A DNA stretch of 64,000 bases, taken from Pontibaca salina. GTDB taxonomy: Bacteria > Pseudomonadota > Alphaproteobacteria > Rhodobacterales > Rhodobacteraceae. The stretch lies in the NCBI RefSeq assembly GCF_016307205.1, contig NZ_JAEIJD010000001.1:434001-498000 (forward strand). Reading direction: 5' to 3'. The notes under the pieces are model-generated. The model was not told the DNA's origin and did no database searches. It was given only the letters and a program-made list of their open reading frames with translations. Below are positions 1 through 8,143 of the stretch, in pieces. Within the stretch, counting starts at the first letter, position 1. The number at the start of each line of letters is the position of its first letter. The position numbers and the translations under genes are program-made.

Positions 1-509
1 GTCAGACTGTGCTTGAGGCGGGAACCGCTGATTTCCCCGCTCCCGATACGGCGGACAAATCGCCGCTCGCCAAACGGATCTTTTCGGTCGATGGCGTCGC
101 GGGCGTTTTTCTTGGCCATGACTTCGTCACTGTCACCAAGGGCGATGCGACGGAATGGGATCATGTGAAACCGGCCATTCTGGGCGCCATCATGGAACAT
201 TTCCAATCTGGTGCGCCAGTGATGGATGCCGACCACACCGCCACCTCGGGCCATGCCGAGCACAGCGGCGAAGACGCTGAAATCGTCGATCAGATCAAGG
301 AACTGCTGGACAGCCGCGTGCGCCCTGCCGTGGCACAGGACGGTGGCGACATCACCTTCCACGGCTTTGATCGCGGCGTGGTCTATCTGCACATGCAGGG
401 CGCATGCGCGGGTTGCCCGTCGTCAACCCTGACACTGAAAATGGGGATCGAGAATCTACTGCGCCACTATATTCCCGAAGTGACCGAAGTGCGCCCGATC
501 GCAGTCTGA
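1..509 (+). CDS. NifU-family Fe-S cluster scaffold protein (5' end outside window)
   Basis: Fe-S cluster scaffold or carrier of the NfuA/NifU C-terminal type, expected in the cytoplasm, donating clusters to apo-proteins. The reading frame is already open at the left edge (codons from base 3 read Q-T-V-L-E), so the GTG at position 9 is internal and the true start lies outside the window. The N-terminal part matches the Nfu N-domain (VLEAGTADF, then KRIFSVDGVAGVFLG). After an acidic linker comes the NifU-like domain, with PAVAQDGGDI and the cluster-binding ACAGCPSS, whose CxxC is at bases 405-416. It ends 6 bases before tsaB, so the two are probably co-transcribed. The family is clear; the exact client proteins are unknown. 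Confidence 0.93.
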   Translation, partial: QTVLEAGTADFPAPDTADKSPLAKRIFSVDGVAGVFLGHDFVTVTKGDATEWDHVKPAILGAIMEHFQSGAPVMDADHTATSGHAEHSGEDAEIVDQIKELLDSRVRPAVAQDGGDITFHGFDRGVVYLHMQGACAGCPSSTLTLKMGIENLLRHYIPEVTEVRPIAV

Positions 510-515
510 CACCTG

Positions 516-1100
516 ATGACGCAACCGCCTCTGATCCTTGGTTTCGACACATCGGCCGCGTTTTGCGCGGCCGCTTTGTTGCGGGGCGACACAGTTCTGG
601 CCACCCGGCACGAGGACATGGCGCGCGGGCAGGCCGAACGGCTGATTCCCCTGCTTGAGGAGCTTCTCGCGGAGGTTGATACCACGTGGCGGGATCTTTC
701 GGCGCTGGGGGTCGGTATCGGGCCCGGCAATTTTACCGGCATCCGCATCGGTGTTTCGGCAGCGCGGGGGCTGGCATTGGGTCTTGCCATTCCAGCCGTC
801 GGCGTCAGCGGATGCGAAGCCCGCGCATTGCTGGCACCAGGCCAGAGCGTCGCGATTCCCGCCCCGCGCGATCAGATTTTTCTTTGCGATAACGCCAATC
901 CTGCAAACACACCCCGTCTGATGCCGCGCGAAACGGCGGGGGATATCTTGTCGGAAAGCGCGCCGCAGGGCTTGGCCGAGGCAATCTGTCGGGTCGCTGC
1001 TACCCGTTGGCAAACGCGTCCGCCTGCCCCCGCGCCGCTTTATGTGCGTCCCGCCGATGCCGCGCCATCGCGTGATCGCCCGCCCGTGTTGCTAGATTGA
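516..1100 (+). CDS. tsaB: tRNA threonylcarbamoyladenosine biosynthesis protein TsaB
   Basis: Non-catalytic partner of TsaD in the TsaB-TsaD-TsaE complex that puts threonylcarbamoyl on A37 of ANN-decoding tRNAs. The N-terminus has the ASKHA-fold opening ILGFDTSAAFCAAAL, followed by the highly conserved GVGIGPGNFTGIRIGVS stretch typical of TsaB. At 194 residues it is somewhat shorter than the E. coli protein; the C-terminal half is the divergent part, as usual. The ATG at 516 has no strong Shine-Dalgarno sequence and probably depends on coupling to the gene just upstream. The stop overlaps the start of rimI, a common tsaB-rimI pairing. Confidence 0.93.
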   Translation: MTQPPLILGFDTSAAFCAAALLRGDTVLATRHEDMARGQAERLIPLLEELLAEVDTTWRDLSALGVGIGPGNFTGIRIGVSAARGLALGLAIPAVGVSGCEARALLAPGQSVAIPAPRDQIFLCDNANPANTPRLMPRETAGDILSESAPQGLAEAICRVAATRWQTRPPAPAPLYVRPADAAPSRDRPPVLLD

Positions 1101-1516
1101 TCACACCGGCACAGATGGCGGCAATCCACGCTGCCACCTTTATCGATTCCCGCAGTTGGAGCGCCGCAGAGTTTGCCGGTCTTCTAGACACCCCCGGCTG
1201 CTTTGTCTGTGGCGATGAGACGGCATTCGCCCTTGTTCGCGTCACGCTGGACGAAGCCGAATTGCTGACCATCGCGACCCACCCTGAGTACCGTCGCATC
1301 GGCCTTGGCCGGGCGTTGATGAATGTCTGGCACACCCGCGCCGTCCAATTGGGCGCGCGCCGCGCCTATCTCGAGGTTGCTGCCGACAACGTGCCGGCGC
1401 TGACGCTTTATTCGGCCTGTGGTTACACGATTGCGGGCCACAGACGCAGATATTACGCGCGCCCAGATGGCGGCACACCGGTCGATGCAACCGTGATGAC
1501 ACGCCCCTTGCCCTGA
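1097..1516 (+). CDS. rimI: GNAT acetyltransferase, RimI-like (ribosomal protein S18 alanine N-acetyltransferase)
   Basis: GNAT-fold N-acetyltransferase of 139 residues. The acetyl-CoA loop is visible as PEYRRIGLGRALM (the R/Q-x-x-G-x-G/A signature), followed by the YLEVAADNVPALTLYSACGY segment that is typical of RimI (ENxxAxxLYxxxGF). It starts with TTG at 1097, whose last two bases lie in the tsaB stop codon (TTGA overlap), so translation is coupled to tsaB. Position beside tsaB supports RimI rather than another GNAT. Activity on S18 is inferred from family and context; many alphaproteobacterial RimI-like proteins have not been tested. Confidence 0.85.
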   Translation: MITPAQMAAIHAATFIDSRSWSAAEFAGLLDTPGCFVCGDETAFALVRVTLDEAELLTIATHPEYRRIGLGRALMNVWHTRAVQLGARRAYLEVAADNVPALTLYSACGYTIAGHRRRYYARPDGGTPVDATVMTRPLP

Positions 1517-1602
1517 TCCGCCGCGCCCTGCCCCTCGACCGGTTGCCGGAAACATGCGATCACAATATAGATCTTTAGATGTGGTAAGGTTTAGGAACTG
1601 CC

Positions 1603-2526
1603 ATGCAAATTTACCTGCCCATCGCCGAAGTATCGGTTAACGCCTTTCTCCTTCTCGGATTGGGCGGCATCGTCGGCCTGCTTTCGGGAATGTTCGGTAT
1701 CGGCGGCGGCTTTCTGATGACGCCACTTCTGTTTTTTATCGGCATACCGCCGGCGGTCGCTGTTGCCACCGGGGCGAACCAGATCGTCGCGTCATCGTTT
1801 TCGGGGGTTATGACGCATTTTCACAAACGCACCGTCGATCTCAAGATGGGCTCGGTATTACTGGCCGGCGGCCTGATCGGCGTGGCGGTTGGTATGGTGG
1901 TGTTCAACTACCTCAAGAGTCTGGGCCAGGTCGATTTACTTGTGCAACTTTTCTATGTCGTATTTTTGGGGTCTGTCGGCATTTTGATGTTCGTCGAAAG
2001 CATAAATGCATTTCGGAAAAGCCGCCGCATTGGGGCAAATCCTCCGACGCGTCGCCGTCAGCGCAATTGGGTGCATGTCTGGCCGTTCAAAATGCGGTTT
2101 CGCACTTCCGGTCTCTATATCTCGGCGATCCCGCCGCTAATGATCGGTTTCGCCGTGGGCATTCTGGCAGCAATCATGGGGGTCGGCGGCGGGTTCATCA
2201 TGGTTCCCGCGATGATCTATATTCTGGGGATGCCGACCAAGGTCGTGGTGGGCACCTCGCTATTCCAGATCATCTTTGTCGCGGCTTTTACCACGCTTTT
2301 GCACGCCAGCACCAACTATACGGTCGATGTCGTTCTGGCGGTACTGCTTTTGTTAGGCGGCGTGATCGGCGCTCAGTTCGGCACACAAGTCGCAGTGCGC
2401 CTGAAACCCGAATTTCTGCGCGTCCTTTTGGCCGGGCTGGTCATCGTCGTCTGTAGTAAGCTGGCGCTCGATCTGCTTATTCAGCCAAGCGAGCTCTACT
2501 CGCTTTCGGCCTCTGGCAAGGATTGA
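1603..2526 (+). CDS. Sulfite exporter TauE/SafE family membrane protein
   Basis: Polytopic inner-membrane permease of 307 residues from the TauE/SafE (DUF81) family, which exports or imports small anions such as sulfite, sulfoacetate or other organic acids. The family's two inverted halves are visible: GLLSGMFGIGGGFLMTPLL near residue 30 and ILAAIMGVGGGFIMVPAMI near residue 190, each followed by a P-x-x-V-x-x-GT/GA segment. A hydrophilic, Arg-rich loop separates the halves. An AGGA sequence lies about 6 bases upstream of ATG 1603. Only 4 bases separate it from the TIGR02186 gene, so the two should work together. The substrate cannot be read from sequence. Confidence 0.88.
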   Translation: MQIYLPIAEVSVNAFLLLGLGGIVGLLSGMFGIGGGFLMTPLLFFIGIPPAVAVATGANQIVASSFSGVMTHFHKRTVDLKMGSVLLAGGLIGVAVGMVVFNYLKSLGQVDLLVQLFYVVFLGSVGILMFVESINAFRKSRRIGANPPTRRRQRNWVHVWPFKMRFRTSGLYISAIPPLMIGFAVGILAAIMGVGGGFIMVPAMIYILGMPTKVVVGTSLFQIIFVAAFTTLLHASTNYTVDVVLAVLLLLGGVIGAQFGTQVAVRLKPEFLRVLLAGLVIVVCSKLALDLLIQPSELYSLSASGKD

Positions 2527-2530
2527 TCTG

Positions 2531-3295
2531 GTGCACCGGTTTTTTATCCTATGTCTGGCAATGCTTCTACCGAGCTTCGCGCATTCGGAAGAGGTCGTCA
2601 TGGGTCTTTCCGACACTCAGGTCTCGATCAACACCAGTTTTACCGGTTCGCAGATTCTGATCTTTGGAGCGGTCAAACGCGAAGCACCCATTCGCGCCGA
2701 TGCGCCGCTGCACGTGGTCATCACGGTTGAAGGGCCCAAACAGCGGGTAACCGTGCGGCGCAAATCGCGGTGGTTTGGGGTCTGGGTCAATACCGCCGCA
2801 GTGGAAGTCGACGCTGCACCCAGCTTCTATGCGGTCGCTACCACCGCCCCCTTGAACGAGATCCTGACCAGCACCGAAGATCTGCGGCGGAAAATCTCGA
2901 TCAACCGCGCAATTCGATCCGTCGGAGCACCCGATACCATCAAAGATTCATCCGGCTTTACTGATGCAATCGTCCGGATCCGGCAAAAAGAAAACCTCTA
3001 TCAAGAGATGGAAGGAGATGTGAAACTGGATCAGCAAACCTTGTTTCGCACCGCGATCTCGATGCCGTCGGATTTGATCGAAGGAGAGTACTCTGTACGG
3101 GTATTTCTGACCCGCAACCGCGAGATCGTTTCGGACTATAAAAAAACCATCGACGTGCGCAAAGTGGGTCTGGAGCGCTGGCTGTTTGCCCTGTCACGCG
3201 AGCAACCGATCATTTACGGGCTGATGGCGCTGGTGATTGCCATTGCGGCGGGCTGGGGCGCATCTGCGGCCTTCCGCAAGCTGCGGAACTGGTAG
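2531..3295 (+). CDS. TIGR02186 family membrane-anchored periplasmic protein
   Basis: Protein of 254 residues with a cleavable-looking signal peptide (hydrophobic FFILCLAMLLPSFAHS), a large periplasmic part and one C-terminal membrane helix (IIYGLMALVIAIAAGWGAS). I recognise it as the TIGR02186 family, a conserved alphaproteobacterial family of unknown function that regularly follows a TauE/SafE permease. It begins with GTG, 4 bases after that permease, so it is probably its accessory subunit. The stop is one base from the stop of the convergent helicase gene. Function is unknown; the partner role is inferred from gene order only. Confidence 0.8.
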   Translation: MHRFFILCLAMLLPSFAHSEEVVMGLSDTQVSINTSFTGSQILIFGAVKREAPIRADAPLHVVITVEGPKQRVTVRRKSRWFGVWVNTAAVEVDAAPSFYAVATTAPLNEILTSTEDLRRKISINRAIRSVGAPDTIKDSSGFTDAIVRIRQKENLYQEMEGDVKLDQQTLFRTAISMPSDLIEGEYSVRVFLTRNREIVSDYKKTIDVRKVGLERWLFALSREQPIIYGLMALVIAIAAGWGASAAFRKLRNW

Positions 3296-3296
3296 C

Positions 3297-4826
3297 TCAG
3301 CCTTCCTCGCGCGCAAGTACCAGCGCCGGAGCAGGCGCAGTACGTAAATCGTCCACCAGCAGCGGATGAGTCGGTTTCGACAGCCGGGCACGCACCACCC
3401 ATATCAGCCGCTCTTGCGCGCGGGTGATCGCCACATAGGCCAGCCGTTTCCACAACGGCTGCCCCGCCTCGACCCGCCCCATACGCGCGGCAGCGAACAG
3501 GTCCGGCGCAAAGACCTGCACCGTATCCCACTGTGAGCCCTGCGCCTTGTGGATCGTCACCGCTGCACCATGCAGGAATGTCGCGCCCATCCGCGCAGCA
3601 AAGGGAATGAACGGTTCTTCCTCGTCTGGCTTTTCGATCTTGACGATGCTGGCCGCGCTTACCTGCGGATCTTCGGCACCTATGACATGCAGGCGGGAAA
3701 ATCCGGGTTTGCGGCCCTCGCCTAGATAGACCACCTGCGCGCCGCGGATCAGACCGCGGGCCTCAAGATCCAGACGCCGCTTACGGTGTTTCAAGGGCAG
3801 TTCCAGACCATCACAGATCAACGGCTCACCCTCCAATAGCGCATCCTCGGGCGCGCCATGCACAGTCCGAAACGCGTTGATCAGGCGAATCCGGGTCGCG
3901 TTGCGCCAGACCAGCACCGGACTGCGCGCCATCAGATCGACCTCGACCCGTTCGCCCCAGATGACCCGCTCGTCCTGCTGAGCTTTATCCCGCACCATCC
4001 GTTCGAAATCGGAAAATTCCAGCGCCGGATCAGCCAGCGCATGGGCCAGATCCAAGATCGGATTGTCAGCCTCTTGCCGGTGGATGCGGTTCAGCACCAG
4101 CTTTTGTTCGTCCGCCAGAGCGTCGAACACCATATGGCCCGATTGCTGCACCGGTGCCAGTTGCGCCGGATCGCCAAACAGCACGAGATTTGGGAATATC
4201 TCCTTCAGGTCGTCGAATTGCTTATTATCCAGCATCGACGCCTCATCGACGAACCCGATATCCAGTGCCTCGTCGCGACGTTTCCAGCCGGTAATGAAAT
4301 CCGACCCGCGCAGCCCCGCTGCAGCCAAGGCGCCCGGTATCGAATTATTGCCGGCATAAAATGCTGCAGCACGGTCGAGCGCCTGATCGCTGATCCCGTC
4401 GATCTGCGGGCGCTCGCCATTTCCGGTCAGCCATTCAGCAATGCGTTCATATTCAGGATCATAGACAGGCGTATAGAGGATACGATGAATCGTCGTCGCC
4501 GGAACCCCGCGCAACCGCAATACGCTGGCAGCTTTATTGGTGGGGGCAAGAATCGCCAATGTGCGTTTGTCGCGAAGTTTTCGGCTTTCGTAATCCCCCG
4601 AAATCACCTCGACACCGGCCTCGCGCAATGCCTTGAATAGCTCTGCCAACAGCAGCGTCTTGCCCGAGCCTGCCTTGCCGATTAGGGCTAAGATGCCGGA
4701 CCCGACGTCCTTGGGCGGGGTTACCGCGCCACTGACCATATCAATCCCGGCCTTGCGCAAGGCATCTGCCACGCTGTCATAGGCCACAGCCTGATCGTCG
4801 GAAAAACTGATTGGCAAATCATTCAT
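3297..4826 (-). CDS. ATP-dependent DNA helicase, RecD-like superfamily 1
   Basis: Superfamily 1B helicase of about 509 residues. Walker A is GKAGSGKTLLL near residue 45. The DEAS Walker B (FVDEASMLDN) is followed by LVLFGDPAQLAPV (motif III). The C-terminal UvrD/RecD domain carries TIHKAQGSQW and YVAITRAQERL (motifs V and VI). It is related to stand-alone RecD2/Dda-type helicases rather than RecBCD RecD and was probably recruited for DNA repair or replication restart. The reading frame extends 37 codons upstream into luxI, but ATG 4826 (MNDLPISFSDDQ) fits the family start and leaves a 53-base gap to luxI. It may be read from the luxI transcript. Confidence 0.9.
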   Translation of the reverse strand: MNDLPISFSDDQAVAYDSVADALRKAGIDMVSGAVTPPKDVGSGILALIGKAGSGKTLLLAELFKALREAGVEVISGDYESRKLRDKRTLAILAPTNKAASVLRLRGVPATTIHRILYTPVYDPEYERIAEWLTGNGERPQIDGISDQALDRAAAFYAGNNSIPGALAAAGLRGSDFITGWKRRDEALDIGFVDEASMLDNKQFDDLKEIFPNLVLFGDPAQLAPVQQSGHMVFDALADEQKLVLNRIHRQEADNPILDLAHALADPALEFSDFERMVRDKAQQDERVIWGERVEVDLMARSPVLVWRNATRIRLINAFRTVHGAPEDALLEGEPLICDGLELPLKHRKRRLDLEARGLIRGAQVVYLGEGRKPGFSRLHVIGAEDPQVSAASIVKIEKPDEEEPFIPFAARMGATFLHGAAVTIHKAQGSQWDTVQVFAPDLFAAARMGRVEAGQPLWKRLAYVAITRAQERLIWVVRARLSKPTHPLLVDDLRTAPAPALVLAREEG

Positions 4827-4879
4827 GCGCGCGACCCTACAGCCGTACGCGCGCGCCGACCAGAGTTTGCACGGCCGAG

Positions 4880-5518
4880 TCAGGCAGTCAGAACTATTTC
4901 CGGCTGCGGCATCGCACCGAATGCACGTTCGAACCACAGGGTCGACAGTTCTGGCGATAAACCGGCGCGGGTCGCGACACGGGCGCGGGCCTCCGAAGTG
5001 TATTTCCAGAGGCCGACGCTGATCCGCTCGCGGCCCTCCCCTTCAGCACCAAGGATTTCGGGCGAGGAACCGATGGCCCGATAAATACGCACCATGCGGG
5101 CGTCAAACGCCCCCACAAAGTGCCGGATGCCGAAATTTGCCATGATTTCACCACCCGCCAGCATAAGCGCTGCAGCCACATTAGATTGAGCGCTGTGTGA
5201 CAGACAAAACCGCGTACATTCCCAGATCAGCGGACTGGTAATGGGCGCGCCACCGGTTAGATGGCCGAATATATCGTTAACCATAACCCGGCCGGTGGTT
5301 GGGAGAAAACGCATCGATCCGCCATGGCCACCATCTTGGTTTTGCCAGATCACGTAAAGCGGATCGAGTTCGTCGTATTGGTCGCGCTCAAAGCCGTTAT
5401 CGTCTACCGAAACGTCCCAGCCGAGGCGGGTGCGAAACTGATCAGCACGATCACGGAACATTTCCTGCGCAAGCTTTGGATACTTATGCAGATCGTGACC
5501 GTAAATGTAGTGCAACAT
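4880..5518 (-). CDS. luxI: Acyl-homoserine-lactone synthase, LuxI family
   Basis: Makes an N-acyl-homoserine lactone signal from S-adenosylmethionine and an acyl-ACP (or acyl-CoA). All the invariant LuxI residues are present at expected spacing: R24, F28, W34 (QFRTRLGW), E44, D46, D49, R70 and F71 (GSMRFLP), F84, E100, R103. The length of 212 residues is normal. The ATG is preceded by AAAGAGG at 7-base spacing. It lies downstream of luxR on the same strand with 147 bases between them, which contain a short dyad that could be a lux box. Acyl-chain length cannot be predicted from sequence. Confidence 0.95.
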   Translation of the reverse strand: MLHYIYGHDLHKYPKLAQEMFRDRADQFRTRLGWDVSVDDNGFERDQYDELDPLYVIWQNQDGGHGGSMRFLPTTGRVMVNDIFGHLTGGAPITSPLIWECTRFCLSHSAQSNVAAALMLAGGEIMANFGIRHFVGAFDARMVRIYRAIGSSPEILGAEGEGRERISVGLWKYTSEARARVATRAGLSPELSTLWFERAFGAMPQPEIVLTA

Positions 5519-5619
5519 ATCGTAGCCTCTTTAAGTGCTGTTCGCATCGACAATGCTACGGCGAGAATGGTTAACAAATCGTCATCCACCGGCAATATCT
5601 TGCCTTTCATGGTGAAAAA

Positions 5620-5632
5620 CTGTCGGTTACAG
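5620..5632. promoter_or_regulatory. Short dyad, weak lux-box candidate in the luxR-luxI gap
   Basis: CTGT-N5-ACAG lies about 100 bases upstream of the luxI start, inside the 147-base luxR-luxI gap. It shares the CTG...CAG ends of lux boxes but has a 7-base core where canonical boxes have 10, so it is only a weak candidate for LuxR binding. Confidence 0.25.
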
Positions 5633-5665
5633 GGTCTGTGCGGCCACCGGAAATCGGATATTTTG

Positions 5666-6382
5666 TTACACGATAATCAGGCCACGACTCAGCGCACGGG
5701 CTACGGCATGTGTGGTGTTCAATGCACCCAACTTGAAACGGGCGCTTTCGATATAGACCCGCAATGTGTTTTGCGAGATGGACAGGCTGTCAGCGATCTG
5801 GGCACGACTGTATCCCATGGCGATCAAGGTCATGGCGTCCACCTCGCGCGGTGACAGGGCGCGCGACTGCTCGGATTGCCGCCCCGGCTCAAACTCCAGC
5901 GCCTTGCGATGAAAATAATGTGCGATCAGGATTAGGTCGCGGCTGTGTGCTTTGGTAAAACGGGCCCAAGCATCATCGTCGCAATTATGGTTGGCAGTAA
6001 ACAGGGCGAATTGGCCATTGGGGCCGCGAATAGGGATCGAGAAACCTTGGTTACCGATCCCATATTTCATCGCCTGCCGATGCATTTTGCGGGCCGATCT
6101 GCTGGACCAGTCGAGCCGTTTCCAATCAACCGGATGGAACCGTTGATAGCACCCCTGAACTACGGGGTCAGTACGCAGATAATTCTGCGACTTGTAAATC
6201 TCTACCCACTCGGGGCTATAGGTGCCGCAGCCATATTGATCTCCGGAACTTTCGACCCAGTGATAAACCATGTGATCGACGCCGAACGCATCGCGCAGCG
6301 CGGTAATAATATCCTGAAGGTCTTCAAGCGCCCTGGTAGCGTCCAAGTCCTTGAGTATCTGATCCAGATCCAACTTGCCCAT
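5666..6382 (-). CDS. luxR: LuxR-family quorum-sensing transcriptional regulator
   Basis: Transcription factor of about 238 residues with an N-terminal acyl-homoserine-lactone-binding domain and a C-terminal LuxR helix-turn-helix. The ligand-pocket residues conserved from TraR and LasR are visible, numbered from an upstream GTG at 6394: W63, Y67, D76, P77, W91 and the glycines of GIGNQG near 114-117. The HTH reads LSPREVDAMTLIAMGYSRAQ then ADSLSISQNTLRVYI. Either that GTG or ATG 6382 could start it; neither has a strong ribosome-binding site, and both lie inside the upstream small ORF, which suggests coupled translation. It pairs with luxI and is its probable activator or sensor. Confidence 0.93.
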   Translation of the reverse strand: MGKLDLDQILKDLDATRALEDLQDIITALRDAFGVDHMVYHWVESSGDQYGCGTYSPEWVEIYKSQNYLRTDPVVQGCYQRFHPVDWKRLDWSSRSARKMHRQAMKYGIGNQGFSIPIRGPNGQFALFTANHNCDDDAWARFTKAHSRDLILIAHYFHRKALEFEPGRQSEQSRALSPREVDAMTLIAMGYSRAQIADSLSISQNTLRVYIESARFKLGALNTTHAVARALSRGLIIV

Positions 6383-6536
6383 CGGCGCTCGCACTTACTT
6401 TTTGCATTTTTTTTGCAATGTCCGTCGCGGCAATCAGCTTAGAATCCGCCAACTGGTTTGACAGGGCAACAAGGCCATTCTCGGAAGCATATGAGCAAAG
6501 ATCCTCTAGAACGTCTAGTATCCAATAATGCCGCAT
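6324..6536 (-). CDS. Small ORF upstream of and overlapping luxR
   Basis: A 70-residue ORF, starting MRHYWILDVLEDL and continuing with ASENGLVALSNQLADS, amphipathic and protein-like. Its 3' end overlaps the luxR start region by about 59-71 bases in another frame. The ATG at 6536 has a GGGGG stretch about 10 bases upstream; the same frame is open further upstream, but that part looks non-coding. I have the impression that similar short proteins sit beside luxR-type genes in other roseobacters, but I cannot name a family. It could be a real small protein or a leader ORF that controls luxR translation. The final 25 residues, after an A-rich run of codons, look less conserved in character. Confidence 0.6.
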   Translation of the reverse strand: MRHYWILDVLEDLCSYASENGLVALSNQLADSKLIAATDIAKKMQKVSASADGQVGSGSDTQGLGRYQGA

Positions 6537-6556
6537 CAAGGATCGCCCCCAAATTC

Positions 6557-6572
6557 TTAACTTTCGGTTAAC
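6557..6572. promoter_or_regulatory. Perfect CtrA-type site TTAA-N7-TTAAC
   Basis: Bases 6557-6560 are TTAA, 6561-6567 are a 7-base spacer, and 6568-6572 are TTAAC, the full CtrA consensus. It sits about 20 bases upstream of the small ORF that leads the luxR-luxI block, so it would overlap the promoter or transcription start of that unit. CtrA binding is inferred from the consensus only. Confidence 0.55.
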
Positions 6573-6684
6573 GATTCCTAGCATGAGCTGAGTGCGCTGG
6601 ACATTCACCGCTTTCACTTCCCCTGAAATAGTGAGGTCTGACCTTGTAAGTGCCTGTTATTACTCAGACGAATATCTAAATAGA

Positions 6685-6722
6685 ACCCGCCCGCGAAGAG
6701 TTTCGGGGCTTCGCGGGCGGGT
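6685..6722 (-). terminator. Strong hairpin terminator after ccr
   Basis: A perfect 14-bp stem (6685-6698 with 6709-6722; arm ACCCGCCCGCGAAG) and a 10-base loop lie 24 bases past the ccr stop. On the minus strand it is followed by a moderately T-rich tract. It also insulates the quorum-sensing block from ccr. Confidence 0.8.
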
Positions 6723-6745
6723 CGGGATCCTTCCAAAAAAATGGG

Positions 6746-8032
6746 TCAGGATCGTGCCTCAAGAACCTCTTCCATGGTCCGCAGACCGGTGGTGGGCGCC
6801 TGCACCAGCACCGACATGTTGCCGGGTTTGTGCTCATTGCGCAGCATCTTCATATGCGCCTGCGGCAGATCGGGCCACGAGAACACTTCGGACATACAGG
6901 GGTCAAGGCGACGTTCTAGCATCAGCCTGTTGGCTGCGCTGGCTTGTTTGAGATGTGCGAAATGGCTGCCCTGAAGGCGCTTCTGGTGCATCCACATATA
7001 CCGCACGTCGAAGGTCAGGTTGAACCCCGAGGTACCGGCGCAGATCACCACCATACCACCCTTTTTGACCACCAGCGTCGAGACCGGAAACGTCGCCTCG
7101 CCGGGATGTTCAAAGACCATGTCAACGTTGACACCCTTGCCGGTGATGTCCCAGATCGCCTTGCCGAACTTGCGCGCCTCTTTCAGCCAGGTGCCGTATT
7201 CGGGCGTGTTCACCGTGGGCAACTGGCCCCAGCAGTCAAAATCGCGCCGGTTGATGACGCCCTTGGCTCCGAGATTCAGCACGAAATCGCGTTTGCTTTC
7301 GTCCGAGATCACTCCGATCGCATTGGCGCCGGCTGTATTGATTAACTGGATTGCATAGGAGCCAAGGCCGCCCGATGCGCCCCAAACCAGCACATTCTGA
7401 CCGGGCTTCAGATCGTGGGGTTCGTGGCCAAACAGCATGCGATAGGCGGTGGCCAGCGTCAGTGTGTAGCAAGCCGATTCTTCCCATGACAGGTGCTTGG
7501 GGCGCGGCATCAACTGTTGGCTTTGCACGCGGCTAAACTGCGAGAACGACCCGTCCGGCGTCTCATATCCCCAGATGCGCTGGCTGGGCGAATACATCGG
7601 ATCACCGCCGTTGCACTCCTCGTCGTCACCATCATCCTGGTTGCAATGCACCACGACCTCGTCGCCAACCTTCCAGCGTGTGACCTTGTCGCCCACCGCC
7701 CAGACAATGCCCGAAGCATCCGATCCGGCAATGTGATAGGGCTGTCCGTGGCCGTCAAACGGGCTGATCGGCTTGCCCAAGGCAGCCCAGACGCCATTGT
7801 AATTGACGCCCGCCGCCATCACCAGAATCAGCACATCCTGACTGTCGAGCTCAGGCACGTCCACCACTTCCTGTTGCATGGCAGTGTCAGGCTCGCCGTG
7901 GCGCTCCTTGCGGATGGCCCATGCGTACATCTGCTTTGGTACATAACCGAGCGGAGGAATCTCGCCGATCTCGTACAGATCCTTTTCTGGCGCCTCATAG
8001 GGCGCAATATCGCCGTGAGTGTCCAAAGCCAT
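6746..8032 (-). CDS. ccr: Crotonyl-CoA carboxylase/reductase
   Basis: Key enzyme of the ethylmalonyl-CoA pathway: NADPH-dependent reductive carboxylation of crotonyl-CoA to ethylmalonyl-CoA. It is a 428-residue medium-chain dehydrogenase/reductase protein. The substrate-side motif AAGVNYNGVWAALG has N77 and N79. WGYETPDGSF carries the CO2-pocket Glu (E157). The nucleotide-binding loop is WGASGGLGS at 217-225, and the His of HQKRLQGSHFA lies near the CO2-binding position known from characterised homologues. The ATG has a near-perfect AGGAGG. It is transcribed alone, with a strong terminator downstream, and ecm and a PlsB-like gene lie close by. Confidence 0.97.
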   Translation of the reverse strand: MALDTHGDIAPYEAPEKDLYEIGEIPPLGYVPKQMYAWAIRKERHGEPDTAMQQEVVDVPELDSQDVLILVMAAGVNYNGVWAALGKPISPFDGHGQPYHIAGSDASGIVWAVGDKVTRWKVGDEVVVHCNQDDGDDEECNGGDPMYSPSQRIWGYETPDGSFSQFSRVQSQQLMPRPKHLSWEESACYTLTLATAYRMLFGHEPHDLKPGQNVLVWGASGGLGSYAIQLINTAGANAIGVISDESKRDFVLNLGAKGVINRRDFDCWGQLPTVNTPEYGTWLKEARKFGKAIWDITGKGVNVDMVFEHPGEATFPVSTLVVKKGGMVVICAGTSGFNLTFDVRYMWMHQKRLQGSHFAHLKQASAANRLMLERRLDPCMSEVFSWPDLPQAHMKMLRNEHKPGNMSVLVQAPTTGLRTMEEVLEARS

Positions 8033-8143
8033 GATGGCCTCCTTTGTTCAACACTATGCCGCGATGCAGAATCGCGACTATTGTAAAAGGAATATGAACC
8101 ATCACGCAATATTGCAACAGGTAGCTTGCCGCTTATTGTAATT

